Shown: in pieces, positions 13,801-26,400 of the stretch
How the letters are laid out: each line of letters opens with the position of its first letter
Numbering within the stretch: position 1 is the stretch's first letter
Assembly (NCBI GenBank): GCA_035041965.1
Contig: JAPYMA010002068.1
Coordinates: forward strand, 1-64,000
Source of the DNA: Anisakis pegreffii
Lineage: Eukaryota > Nematoda > Chromadorea > Rhabditida > Anisakidae
Direction: 5' to 3'
Length of the DNA stretch: 64,000 bases
Position numbers and translations under genes: made by a program
The notes under the pieces: generated by a model
What the model saw: only the letters and a program-made list of their open reading frames with translations
Databases searched by the model: none
Told to the model about the DNA's origin: nothing

Positions 13801-16800
13801 CAATTGTAGGAGGCACTGAAATATTACATGCATAAATTACTTTTAGTCGTGGATAATTTTAGTGCTAAATCCCATCATCTGTTTTCGAATTTTTATCCTC
13901 AACACATCACATTTGTGAATGTCAACAAAAATGAACCAGTTCGCTGTTTGTCATTGCAGTTTGTTTGTTTTGACCACTTCCAGACAAATAAACGGTAAGA
14001 GAGTAGGTAATCGGCGATCAATTAAATGAGATTTCACGTCTGCATTCATTCATGGCGAATTCGTTTATCTTTAAGCCGTTCTCAAGAATTAAGCAAACGA
14101 CAACCAATTGCTCACTTTCTCACTGATCTATCCACAACAGATGATCTTCGTGGTGGCTTTGAATCAGAAATAATCAATACCATTTGCAGAAAAATTTCCC
14201 GTCTGATTTCGAAAGCCAGTAAGTGTAGTAGTTCAAGTCGATGAAAGAGGATAAGAAATAAAAAAAGTGTTTGCAAGAACATTCGTATCAACAATTTCAG
14301 TTTGCATTATTCCAAGGCACATTGCGCACGGCAATGAAAATGACTCTCACCAAAGTAAATATAGCCCACAAAGGCCTTCTGTTCTTGTGCGTTTAAATTG
14401 CCTTGTTGCGTCTGAAAATAGACCGTCTTTGTGCCCCAATCGAACACTCTCGGCAAAAAGCATCGAGCAATCGCTGAATTCAATACTGTACACGTTGCGG
14501 TCTCACGTTGCTCAATCATGAGAATATACGTTTGTGAACGATCCAAGCAAAGCGCGTTGATGTCCACTGTCGTTTCTCCAAGCATGTTCACGATATTTGG
14601 ATAGATCAGCATCGGATCTGCAATCAGCTTTCAGTTTTCTCGCAGTTGTTCTTTGCATTCTTTGTATTCACGCAATGCAACGTACACGTTCCAGACGTTT
14701 TGTTCGAGCAACCTCCCGGTCTCACAACGTCATCGACGCGAAACATATAGCGACCACGACCCATATGCGGTACACCGGATCGTTGTGCTAATATCTTTGG
14801 TGAATGTTTATATGGAATTGTTGGATCGACTGGTACTGTTCCTGTGTGATTGCCACCATTGAAAAGTGCCTGAATTATTTATTGAATCTTAATGGCAAAT
14901 CGTGAACATGCAATGATTTAAATAAAATGAACCGATGAGAAATGCGCACTACAATGTTCGTAAAACGAATAAATTTCACCTGGCAACGACCGTTTCGTGA
15001 ATTGAATCGAAAATCATCAGCATCAAATCCGAGTTTGTCGTAATTCAGAATCACGTAACTCAGTTTCGCTGCCTGAAAGTTCGCCGAGTTGAATATGGTT
15101 GACTCAGGAGATTTCTTCCATCTTGAAGCAATGAGCCAAACGGCAAATTGATGATGAATAGTTGCAGATATGGAATTGATGTGATGTGTGTGAGTTCACA
15201 CATTAACTTACAATTAGTTAGTGAGGTGGATTCTTCATATATGGATCAGTTTTTTACGTCACTAAAGATCAGTTTTTTTGCATAGCAAACTGATGCTCAT
15301 TACTCAAACTGTATGTCCTGTAAAATACTGCGTTATTCAAAAATAGTATTCATGATACCTGATCAGTCAACCAAATCGCCTGATAAGTTGCCAACTGTCC
15401 CCTTCCGACATCCGAACGACCCGATACCCCAGATGCGGTATTCAACCATGTTACCACCAACGCTGCATCCGCTCTGAATGCAACTGCCCCAGCAACCCCT
15501 TCTAAAAAATTTGAATCCGATCATTCGCTAAGATATCCGTTCATCGGAATTTCCATCATCAGACAAATGATGAATTCGCCGAAATTTGCCAAAATGTCCA
15601 AATCAAGGTCCAAAATGAGAATATTCAATAAGAACTGATGATCATCCAGGCAGAAGCACTTCTTCACTTCAGCGCATTGGATTAATCAAGTTTATCTCAA
15701 TGGAATATTGAAATAAGTGAAGTTCACAGGCAGTATCCAGTTGAACTATTCGTCACCTTGAAGCCACTGCATCATCTGTTCCAGAAACATATCACTTTGT
15801 GGATTACACTGAATATACGAATCCGGCGTTCCTGGACAGGCCTGGAATTATTTCTGGTCATTCATGTGCATCTTCTTGGTACTTGACACACTCGGAAGAG
15901 TTCAAATTGATCTTGAACATGAGGGAGTAATTGATTGAATGCTTTATTTCGTATCTAATTTATCTTCATAAAATCCACTAACTTCTCGAATTCATCTTTC
16001 TACATAACTAAAAACATTCGTGAAATCTCTAGCAACGACAAAACAACGAACCAAATTCGCAGGCTGATTGAAAAATGAAGATGTTGGTGAGCTGGCAACA
16101 TTGAAGAACTCATTTCGACGTCTACCAAAAAGTGACTGCCTTAAGACCAGCCTGAAGAACACACCAGTTCGTAGGCCAGGCTGCGGATCTTGGGTAATCT
16201 AAAACAGCACATTAATATGAACTCGAATTTTCCACAGGGAAGCTGATGGGACAGTGTTTCATGAGCATACAATGAAAAAATAAAATTAGTCGAATTCGTT
16301 AGCATTCATTGAAAGTTTCAGGGAAGTAGTCAAAATTGAATGGACAGGTGCATTTCAGACTGCAAGTAAGTTCAACATCACTTGTTGTTTACAAAGCCAA
16401 GGTGCGATCATCGCTGGATCTGGTTGTCTTGGCCAATCTGTGTTCTCAACACCAACGTTCAGTACTGGACCTTGATTGAGTATGTGTGCAAATCCGATAT
16501 ATCCGTTCACAGAAATCTGCAATCGCTCGATGAAAATCATCGAAATGAACGCAGATGAACAACGCAATTGATTGGAAACCTCGATGGATAGGAAGGTTTG
16601 ATAAATGATATTTGACCACGAGTGGACATGTGACCAAGTGACATTTGACAATGTCGAAGTTTCAAAAAGTGAAAATGAATCAAAATTATGTGGGAATATC
16701 TCTCAAAATTGATGGATCATAAATGTAGGAAACTCGCAGAATTCATCGAAAGTTACACTGATAATGGAAGGATCTGTAAGTGCAAATCAATATCACTCAA

Positions 16801-17425
16801 AGAAAACAGAATGAAGATTTGAATGAAAAAAGTCATCTAAAACCCACAACAGAATAGTTATAAAGTCCACCATAAAATGGAAAAAACATATGGAGATCAA
16901 TCGTTTGTCCTGGATTAAGCATTCCAGGAAATACTTCGTGGTCTCCAACGTCCGGCCCAAATGGCACCAAATTTTCTGTGAATTTAAAAAGCGATTAATT
17001 ACTCGTTTCTAACGGAAATTTGATCGGAAAATGATCAATCATCAATTATTTTGAATAACGAAACACGATGCAATATATATTGCATCACAAAGCTAGAACC
17101 TTTATGGCAATGCAAAGTGTAGGCGCAGATAACTGAGTTGTGCATGCCGAAAGCTAACGAACGCATAAAACATGATATCACCTGCATAAAATGGTGAAAG
17201 TTGCTGTGCGATTGGTACGAAGCCTTGATTTGGTACGGGGACCGAGGAAACACCAGGTGGTACTGGAATTGGTTGCGGAGGAATCGGTCGTGGTCGTTGG
17301 GAGATTTGGGGGAGCAGTGGATTGGAAGCCTGCGTAATGAATGGTGGCATTTGTTGAGCATCCGTGAAAATGATCAAGCAAATGAACCCACTCAAGACAC
17401 ACATAAATCCACATTGCCATATCAT
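4845..17425 (-). CDS. Mesh/SUSD2-like NIDO-AMOP-VWD-Sushi membrane protein, copy A
   Basis: Large type I membrane protein of the Mesh family (in insects, smooth septate junctions; vertebrate relative SUSD2). A 31-exon model keeps one open frame of 1515 codons including stop. Exons: 17182-17425, 16848-16975, 16382-16516, 16052-16198, 15757-15841, 15359-15501, 14980-15072, 14686-14869, 14351-14617, 13739-13815, 13399-13545, 13051-13164, 12830-12951, 12422-12565, 12138-12264, 11703-11833, 11394-11562, 11093-11228, 9825-9989, 9154-9360, 8386-8570, 8107-8281, 7751-7932, 7567-7676, 7317-7402, 6634-6828, 6239-6386, 5848-6019, 5474-5560, 5183-5304, 4845-4962. In order: signal peptide; Pro-rich linker; NIDO-like region (about 82-325); E-set-like region (387-475); AMOP (about 665-790; CQDWY, CPC, CCYDGEG); VWD from about 865 to 1300, including CLYDYTML; Sushi with four Cys (about 1300-1392); one membrane helix; a basic then Ser/Pro-rich tail of about 90 residues. 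A CTCAG acceptor abuts the ATG at 17425. The exon 23/24 junction is the least certain. Exon 15 ends at a GC donor. Confidence 0.88.
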
Positions 17426-17427
17426 CT
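17426..17427 (-). promoter_or_regulatory. Acceptor directly before the start codon (possible trans-splice site)
   Basis: The minus strand reads GGTCTCAG immediately followed by the ATG of Mesh-like copy A. This fits a spliced-leader or cis-splice acceptor with no 5' UTR, and supports choosing 17425 over the in-frame ATG at 17443. The alternative is that the motif is chance. Confidence 0.35.
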
Positions 17428-20414
17428 GAGACCAGCGCAACATTGCGATAGGCTTAGATTTAAACGATGTAACTTCACGATTATCGAACTCAGATTTCCT
17501 CTCGAACCAACAACTCAGATGCTTCGCCTATCGTTCTCAAACATCTGTCAAGACCTGCAAAAAAAATTTTTACACTGCATTGGCCAATTCTGTCTCCTAA
17601 GCAGCGAATAACGTGAAATAACAGCTAATTGTGAAATAAGAGCTCAGCAATTGCCTCTCAAAAATCGATCGTCACAGCGCAAAGTTTTGTTCGATTACCG
17701 ATCGTTCGCACTCCATAATTTGAATTCGATAATGAGCTACATTCATCTTCGGAAAACGTTTTTGAGTTCACGAATATATTGCTAGCAGGTACATTGCACA
17801 TCATAACCCATCATATCGCACTAAAATTTTTTATTGCAACCAACGCTTCTCATTCATGCCTATTGATATTGTTGATTGGTAATGATCTATTAGCGTGTGA
17901 TCCTTGTAGGAAAACAGTTTCAATGAGTAAATTCTTGCGCTAATGTTTTCTCACTGACATTACACTGACTGCAAAGTAGATTCAACATTTCGCGAAATAA
18001 AAGCTCAAGTCTACGCAAGAGCATTATTTCATTTCATCCAACTTAATGCTTTCCTTAGCAAAAGTATACACTCAACAACTGGATGAAGTTGTTTCATCTC
18101 GAAAATTTAATCGCTTAAAACAAACCTATGAGCTGACTGAATCGAGGTATTCAATATTATAAGCAGATAATACAGATGTATGTCTTCTATAGTGAATGAT
18201 GATGTAATTGGCATACAGCTATCTTAAAGCTAGTCTATTATTCAAAAGGTAAATAAGTGAGCAAGTAAATAAATAAATAACTGAATAAATAAATACTTCA
18301 AACGATACATTCTCACAACAACCGGATGCACCAACTAAGTAACGCACAAAAATCAGACCGTAGAGTCAAAAGATTCTTTGACTGAAAGATCTAAAAAAAG
18401 CTGAAAGATTCTTTGAAAAGCTGAAAATGGTTTTGCATTTTCTGCGATAAATTCTAATGAACAAAATTGCATCAGTTCATTCAGCCTAGTTCTGTGGCTC
18501 GAACTCACTGCATTCAAATTGACCAGTTCACGGACTGAATAGTTTCGTAACCAAGAAGTCCCAGTCAGTAATGATCGAAATTATCTAGAGACTCTGAATT
18601 CGACGAAGAGAAATTATTTCCAGCTTTGTTAATCTAATCTCGTTGTTGATGTTGCTGCATTACCTAAAATCGTAGTATTTTGCATCATCTCTATCGTGTT
18701 TGCATAAATTTCGCTTGGCAAACAGTGGCTTAAATTTCGTTCATTGTCCATTCATTTGTTGTATTTGAATGATTGTACTAGATATTAACTATACGAATAA
18801 AGTGAACAAATTACAGTGAAGTTAGTTGCCCGACTGCAAATTTACTTGATTCACACAAACTCTGAACTCCTTCTAACAACTCCTATTCACATAACATGCA
18901 TAATCGATATTCATCTGCAGAGGTAATGCACACCAGAATGTAACTTACACACTCACTGACTCAACACGCATTCTCATTCATAATGCTAAGAATCATTTTT
19001 TAAATATTGTTAGAAACAAAAGTAAAAAGAACTTAAGTCGTCCGCACTTTTGTAGGGATCAGAAAAGAGCTCTGAAAAAATGGAAGAAATAATTCGTCCG
19101 AAATGATAATCCAACTTAAAAAGCACATTTACATCAAGAAGGAATGAATATCCAGCGATATTTCAAACGAGCGATTTGAAAAAATCGAGAAAATCCTCAA
19201 CAAAAAAAAAACAGTTGATCTGCGGGAGATAAAATTGAAACAGAGTGAACGGAATAAGGCTTTTCTATTTCTTATAAATATTTTCAAAAAAATAAGATAA
19301 AAGGACGCAATAAACGATGTGAAAAAATACCAAATAAAAATACTTTTCAAAGAAAAGATTCGTCAGTAACTTCAAAATTATTTTTTTAAATACCGCGAAA
19401 CTGTGTGCAAAAAAATAAATGAAATTTGGGCATTCCTCATATTCATTGCAAAAACCAAGCAAGAATGAGTAGGATGAGTTCACAAAAGATGGAAGGTACA
19501 CATCAGAACGGCATTAGTCGTTACATAACGCGAATCGAGATGCATCGTGATGAGGGCTGTGTCCACTACTCGCTCCTGCCCACTAATTCAACAACACGAT
19601 CACAACTATCCAAACAATCCCATTCCAAATTCCTCGCGCTTATCTCCGTCACCATCACAAAACAATTCACTATATTCTCATCACGCTAATATTGTGTACC
19701 CTCCGTCTTTACCTTTGTTTTACTGTATTCGTAAAAAACGAAGTTCATATCGATAAGCGAATTATGGTTGTGTTGAGATAATGTAAAGAATAACCGTACT
19801 AAGTGATACATCATGATTTGTTATGAGAAAAAGTCACAATCTTTTGAACGGAGTTAAAACAACTGACGATAACCCGTCTACTTGCTAATAATTCTATTCG
19901 CGAGAACTTGAATGTCACTCTTTTTCATCATTTGTAAATACGAACTCATTATTATGAAATGGAACAATTAATTCATATCAGAGTAATGCTGCACTGTCAA
20001 TTTTTCATCAGTTATGCAAAGCAGAAAAAATCCGAATGAATCACGAGAGAGCATGTTTAGCACAAAGATGCGCATAAAAATTTATGCCAATGAATGTTGA
20101 CAACTGCATGAAATTATGACGATACGGAAAAGGTAATGCTTTATAACTTAATCATACAATGAAAACTACCGTTTTTCAATCAACTAATTCGTTCAATACG
20201 TTAAACAGTTTTAATGACATGAGGCTGAGAAAGTATCGGAAAACGTAAGAAGCTGAGACATGAAGCGCATTCAAGTTCGTATGAACTGAATAACGATGAG
20301 ATCTTATTCATCATTTATAATCATGAACTCATTATTATTGGCAAATTCGCAAGGATACACAACCTTATGAAAGCATGTTTACTTGAAACAATAGCGTTAT
20401 GAGCGGTCAAAATA
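17428..20414. other. Spacer between the two Mesh-like genes
   Basis: About 3 kb separating copy A's 5' end from copy B's 3' end. Only short AT-rich shadow ORFs are visible, including A-rich stretches near 19200-19400. It must contain the promoter of copy A, but I see no recognisable element. Confidence 0.5.
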
Positions 20415-23400
20415 TCAAACGCTTGTATTCAATCCAAGAAACTTCGATGATACTGCACTCCTCCGTGAACGCAATTCTCCACATGCTGACTCATCACGTT
20501 CGGAGAACACGTCTGCATCAGAATCATGAATACGCAACCTGGAAGGTTGTCTTGAAAGTCATCGAAACCAAAGAAATTCTCCCATTGTTGGCATAAAAAG
20601 AAACTGAAATCGGTTAAACTGGAGGAACGATAGAGGAGATTCAAATATGCTCACAACCAGAAGTATCATTTATCATCAAAAATAAAAAGAGTAGTTGCAT
20701 GCTCGATCACGATCAAAATCCGCATTAAAGACTTTAATGCATCACGTGGAGCGATGAAATATCGTGCAATTCCTCTTTATTTTATGCACATACAAAGTGA
20801 ATTGACTTTTCCAAAGTGTTGGTTCATAGTTCAAAGAAGGAACCGTTTCATTTGAGGGATGTTCGTCGGGGTTGTTCTTCCAGATATTCGAAAAATCTCA
20901 TCAGTCGACGACTTCAGAATGCTTGGTCGCAAACTCGTTTTGCTTGCTTCGAATCCCTCAATATCAGTAGTTATTCAACAACTTTCTATGTGTACCCATC
21001 AGCTTTAAACTTCAGTATCACAGCTAAACAATGAACAGTCGCACTCCAATCGAGACTGATTCGAAATGGACAATGAACAAAGGACAACGAGCATGTTCTC
21101 AGCGATAAACATCACTAACTATTCCAAATACTTTATTTGTCGAAAATTTCTTAACCAAGAAAAGTCGCATAAGCAGACAAAGCATTTTCTATGCCTGATG
21201 ATCTCTAGGATCATTTTGTACTCATCTTATTGAAGGGGAAAGCATTCACCTGATTCTCTTGATACGGCAATGCTTTTTCGCTAAGCTCCGAACGCCGTTT
21301 TTGTTTAATTGCCCAAAATGCAACAAATATGATAGCTATGACCTAAAGAGCAATCAGTTGAATAATTTAGTGACAGTCTTTTGGCACAGTATGGTGAATT
21401 CATTGAAGTTTATAACCCAATGCTTGAAACCCAAAACGCGAAAATTGCATTCCATTACGAACATTCATTTTCATCGAGTTTTTCGAATATTATCTTTTAT
21501 GCAAACGTTGCAATAAAATTCTGAATGTGTTTGATTGGGACTGAATAAAAGTTAATGATTCACAGAGCCGTTTACCTACCACGATAATTCCAATAGTTGC
21601 ACAAGCACCCGTAACCCATTGATAAAGAGTATCTTTAGAACGCGAACGACACCACGGTTGCCAGCCTTTATTCCATTCAACACCATAAGTCCCATCCCAA
21701 TTTTGGACCTCACTACCTAAAAGCGATCTCTTCACTTGCAAATCTATTTCTGGCTCGAATTCTTGATAGGCAACTCTAAATTTTTTATACAATGAAAATC
21801 AGAGCAGATGAAACTAACGTTGGTAATGGAATAAAAACATTTATATTCATAAAACATTTATAATAAAAACATTTATATTTAACGAACATTTATATTCATA
21901 ATCGCCTTTGATCCAATGGGTTTGATAGCAACTGAAACTTGCTACATCTCCTTCCAAATAGGCCGGTGCCATTGCAGGTGTTTTCAGCATGTATGATGGA
22001 TATTCGATCATTATTGCACCACAACTATTATCTGCAAGAAACCACCTATCAGCAACATACGTACCGTTTATACCAATCTTAAAGCAAAGCCATTCAAAGC
22101 AGCTACAAAGTAGAGTTTATTGATACAATTCGTATCATTTCAAAAGCAACACAACCAACAGTATTTCGAGCCGACAGTACGTTCCAACTGGAATATAATC
22201 CATTCTTTTTTGCCTTCAATTCCGAGAACTTTTGAATCGAGCATCGTATAGTCATAAAGACACGGTACACTTTCAACGCATTCATCCAAAACTTCACGTG
22301 GATCATTTGGGCAGCCTGATCTACCATACTGATGCATGATTTGTCGTTTCACTTCGAAAACATTCACTGAAATTCCACGAAAAAAATAAAATAAAGAGAA
22401 TAATGTGTGACATTAATGGCAACGGAGTGATAATAAAACACCAATTGGGATCAAAACAAATGCTGAATATAATCGTAAGTTATTTGCATTCGAGTAACAC
22501 AGAAGAAACCTGGTTTACTGAGCATAACCGAATTCACCTTTTACATTACTTTGCAAATTATCACAAGTTTCTAACAGGCGAGTGAGCATAGCACCATCTT
22601 TAGGATTGAACTGATACGGATACCTGAACAATAATACAAAAAACAAATTTTCTTTTAGCAAATGCAGATAAATTTCGATGATATTTTGAAAACATCACGT
22701 AATTCAGTCACTTTGAATTTTAGTATTCGGTTCACTGATAAAAACAACGTCCCAAGAGGTAATTGATTGTAAGGAATTGAGAACATTCAGAAATTCTTTC
22801 CCTCGAACAGGTCAGTGAATATAAATGGACCAAACTCGAACCGATCGAATTTTTCAGCTGTCTTGTAGACTGGTAAACTTTTGATGGCCCATTCGGGAAA
22901 CACCTCATATCTTTTATCGTTTTCAGTGCTCGTCGTGAACATGTTCTCCACTTTTGATGTGCCTACAGCATTGATAATAGGTGTTGGCACATCAGGCAAA
23001 CCACTTCCTGGTATCCGATCTGAAAAATTTAGCGATGATCGGAATGGTGACTTGAAAAAATGTGATGAATTAAAATGCAACTTCACAGACAATAATTTAC
23101 TTTCAAGACGAGGTTCGAGCGTAATAACCACATGAGTCAATTGAAAAATTCATAACTTTGGACGATGATCAATACGGCCAATCTTAAGTGAATTGAAATC
23201 ATTGTCAAATCAAAGAAGCGTTTTACAATTAGCGATCAGTTGCTGTAATAGTGATGCAGGATTCACTTCGTCAATCGTAAGAGGCACATTCAGAAGACCG
23301 CTAACAGAATTTGGTCTCATCAGTCCGGTGACTGGCGGATACTTGAACATCGAAGGAAACTGTTGACGATATGGTTGACCACCGTTCGGAGGCTGAACGG

Positions 23401-26400
23401 CATTACTTGAATGAATCAGATGGGATGAATGTTTGAATGGAAATAATCTTTCATCAAATGCACTGACCACTCCATATCTGGGTGGTACACTCAGCTCAAT
23501 ATCCAATAAACCCAAACTCTCTTGATAACCAGATAATCTAGCGATATCGAGTGCATACGATTCACGAATTCGAACACCAATTTGTGCTTCCTCTAACACC
23601 ACATATACTTCAGCTTGACCGTGTTCAACGTTATTCACATAAATCACTACACCTGAAGTATATCATAAAGAACGCGTTTACGATAACGCACTTGAGTAAG
23701 TAAGTGAGATGACCTTTGAATTTCTGCAACTTCATGTTATCGAAGTAGCGTATGATATTGCCAACGATCACACTTGTTCGATACCTGAACCGTCTCGTAT
23801 CCTTACGTACCATAACGATCACTCGATCCGTACCAGTTGCCTCAAGAGCAATTCCGGTCACTACGGTTGCATTCGTTGGTTGCACCAAATCAGCTTGCGA
23901 TAGATAGCGACCCAATAAACCTCAAATGTCCAATTCTTTCATCTGAATTAGAGAAACGATCCCGGATACAAGCTCTTCTTTCCGAAAATAATTGTTCGAC
24001 TTGCTTTTTTTTTCGTGATAGTACTGAATATTTGCAGTAGTCTATAACGGTTGATTAGAGAGATTTATTGAAATTAGCGTTGACCAGCGACACCAAGTGT
24101 ACCAATGAAAACACGGAATGAACACCGATCAATTGCACAGATCAAACAACAAAAACTATGGAGTTTATCACTAGATTACATCTTAACAGTACTGTTACCT
24201 TATTTATTTATCTCTAATCAAGTCCAAGAATAAAAGCGTTAAAAGAGAAATTTTTTGATTAGGTTAAAAGAAATATTTCGAAAAATTATTACAAACATGT
24301 GTCACTTTGCTAATTCAAAAATCTTAAAAATAGGAATATTCCATGACCGTATGAATGAAAGATACCGCGATAATTCAAGTCGCATACCGAAATCCACCCT
24401 TCTATTTGGATATCGTTCGAGTCGAATTTGAATTCGCACTTCGGGATTCGTTAACGTTTTAGGAATATGAAGTAAGGTGAATACGCCAGGCTCGTTGAAC
24501 ACAAACTTTTGATTGTCCAACGTTGTGAATGAACCTGCTCCTTGTACATAGCCTATAATAGATATGTAGCTATGTTAGATTGGAATATCTCATCACGGAA
24601 TTAATATTGTGATAACTGTTCAAAAATTACTTCAATTGATAATATTTCATATATGAATGTTTCATATGCACGCAATTGCCTTATGATGCGAGAATTGTTC
24701 GTAGAATTTATGGATTTCAATATTTTGCTAAATGAGACGTGCAATTATCTAAAAGAGATTTCTTTCTTTGATGAAAAAGTTAGCGATCCGTTTGTCACTT
24801 TCAATTTTGAATTGAAATTCACATTCTGAAGCATATTAGAACCGTCGAAAAATTGAAAGCAGTAGTAAGTAAGTTTTCTTATCAACCAAAAAAGGTTTGC
24901 TTCATCCGTTTGGTGAGACTTTCGTTTTTTCACGCTATATAATTCACAAAGTCGTTTGCATGAGTATCATGGCAGGAAATTTTCGATGTTCGAAGTATTG
25001 CAAATTTAAAAAATTCCTGAGTTTGGAAATTTGAATGCGGTAATCAGCGATTTTTGAAATCGCTCACGACAGAAAAAAACTTCGTACGATGATCTATCGA
25101 TTATTAATGAAGTTAACATTAACTGATACACAACATTCTCTGTTACTCGCAATATATCGCAAACCGTTACGTTCATGCGTTCGCACCATTGCATTCAAAT
25201 GCTGAGGCTATGTATGGTGTTTGAGAATTATTCGGTGCAATACAACCTGAACTGTCACATGAACGCATGTCAACGGCTGAAATCCTTCCGTTCGGAAGTC
25301 ATCCATCCGTTTACACGCAAACGATTTTTTTCACACCAGTAGGTTGATCGTCAGTATGGCAAGAATGCAAAAAAATGAAACCCGTTGCTGGTGGTTGATA
25401 TTGCTGACAGCCACTCGTCGGACGACGCCAGTAAAACAACTGACATCGATATGTTGCATATTTACAACAGAAATAATATGGCATGTAGTCATGATAGAAT
25501 GCTGAAAATGCTGGAACCTAAAATGGAAAAGACTAAATTATTCGACGCAACAATCAATGATATGGAAATGTGTGTACACAAGAGAATCACTTTAGCAATT
25601 TAATGCAATGAAGCAACTCTACTAAATATGCAGATCGTAGATGCCAATCAAGATCAGTCGATGAATAACTGTATGCTCCCAAACTTGTTTTGATTTTTCA
25701 TAAATGACACATAAAATCCCTCAAAGATCTTGAGAAAAATTCGATAATACTTCGGTGCAATACGCAAATGATTTCAATGGCATCTGTATTGTGATATTGA
25801 CAATGACCAACTTCGTATTGACCTATAAACGGATAGGTACCGAACTCGTACGCTCGTGTTGGATATCCAGGATTGTAAGGATACTGATCAGTAATTTTTA
25901 AGAGTGGTTCATAGTTTGATTGCATCAGTGCACCTTCTCCATCATAGCAACACATTTGCCCATAGTGTGTTTCGAACGGCCTAAATTAAGAGCATTAAAT
26001 GAAAACTGTTCTCTTGTTCAAATCCCAGCTGGTGTATGCTAATTATGATTGCTTCTTCACAAATAAATTCAGTTCTACTTTGCTAACCATTTTAATCATA
26101 CTCGTCTTATAGAGATCAAATGTGGACATTCTGATGCACCTATATCGAATGCTTTCGATGATTCCACTTCAGAGATTTTAGACACGAAACAAAAATGAAT
26201 AAATGCTCACGGTGTGCTGTCAGCGTTAAATTGTTGCCCATCACCGGCGTAGTAAGAAGTGTAAACGTTTTGAGCGGATATATAACAGTTCTGTGAACCA
26301 AGCGTTGTATCACATGAAATATCACGAAGAATCTGAAATTTTCATTCGTTGAATCAATCGTTTATCGATGCGATCATCGGATCGAAACTCCGAACTATTC

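Noticed and set aside
26014..26030. GTTCAAATCCCAG resembling a tRNA T-loop
   Set aside because: No paired stems or A box upstream; it lies in an intron-like stretch of Mesh-like copy B.
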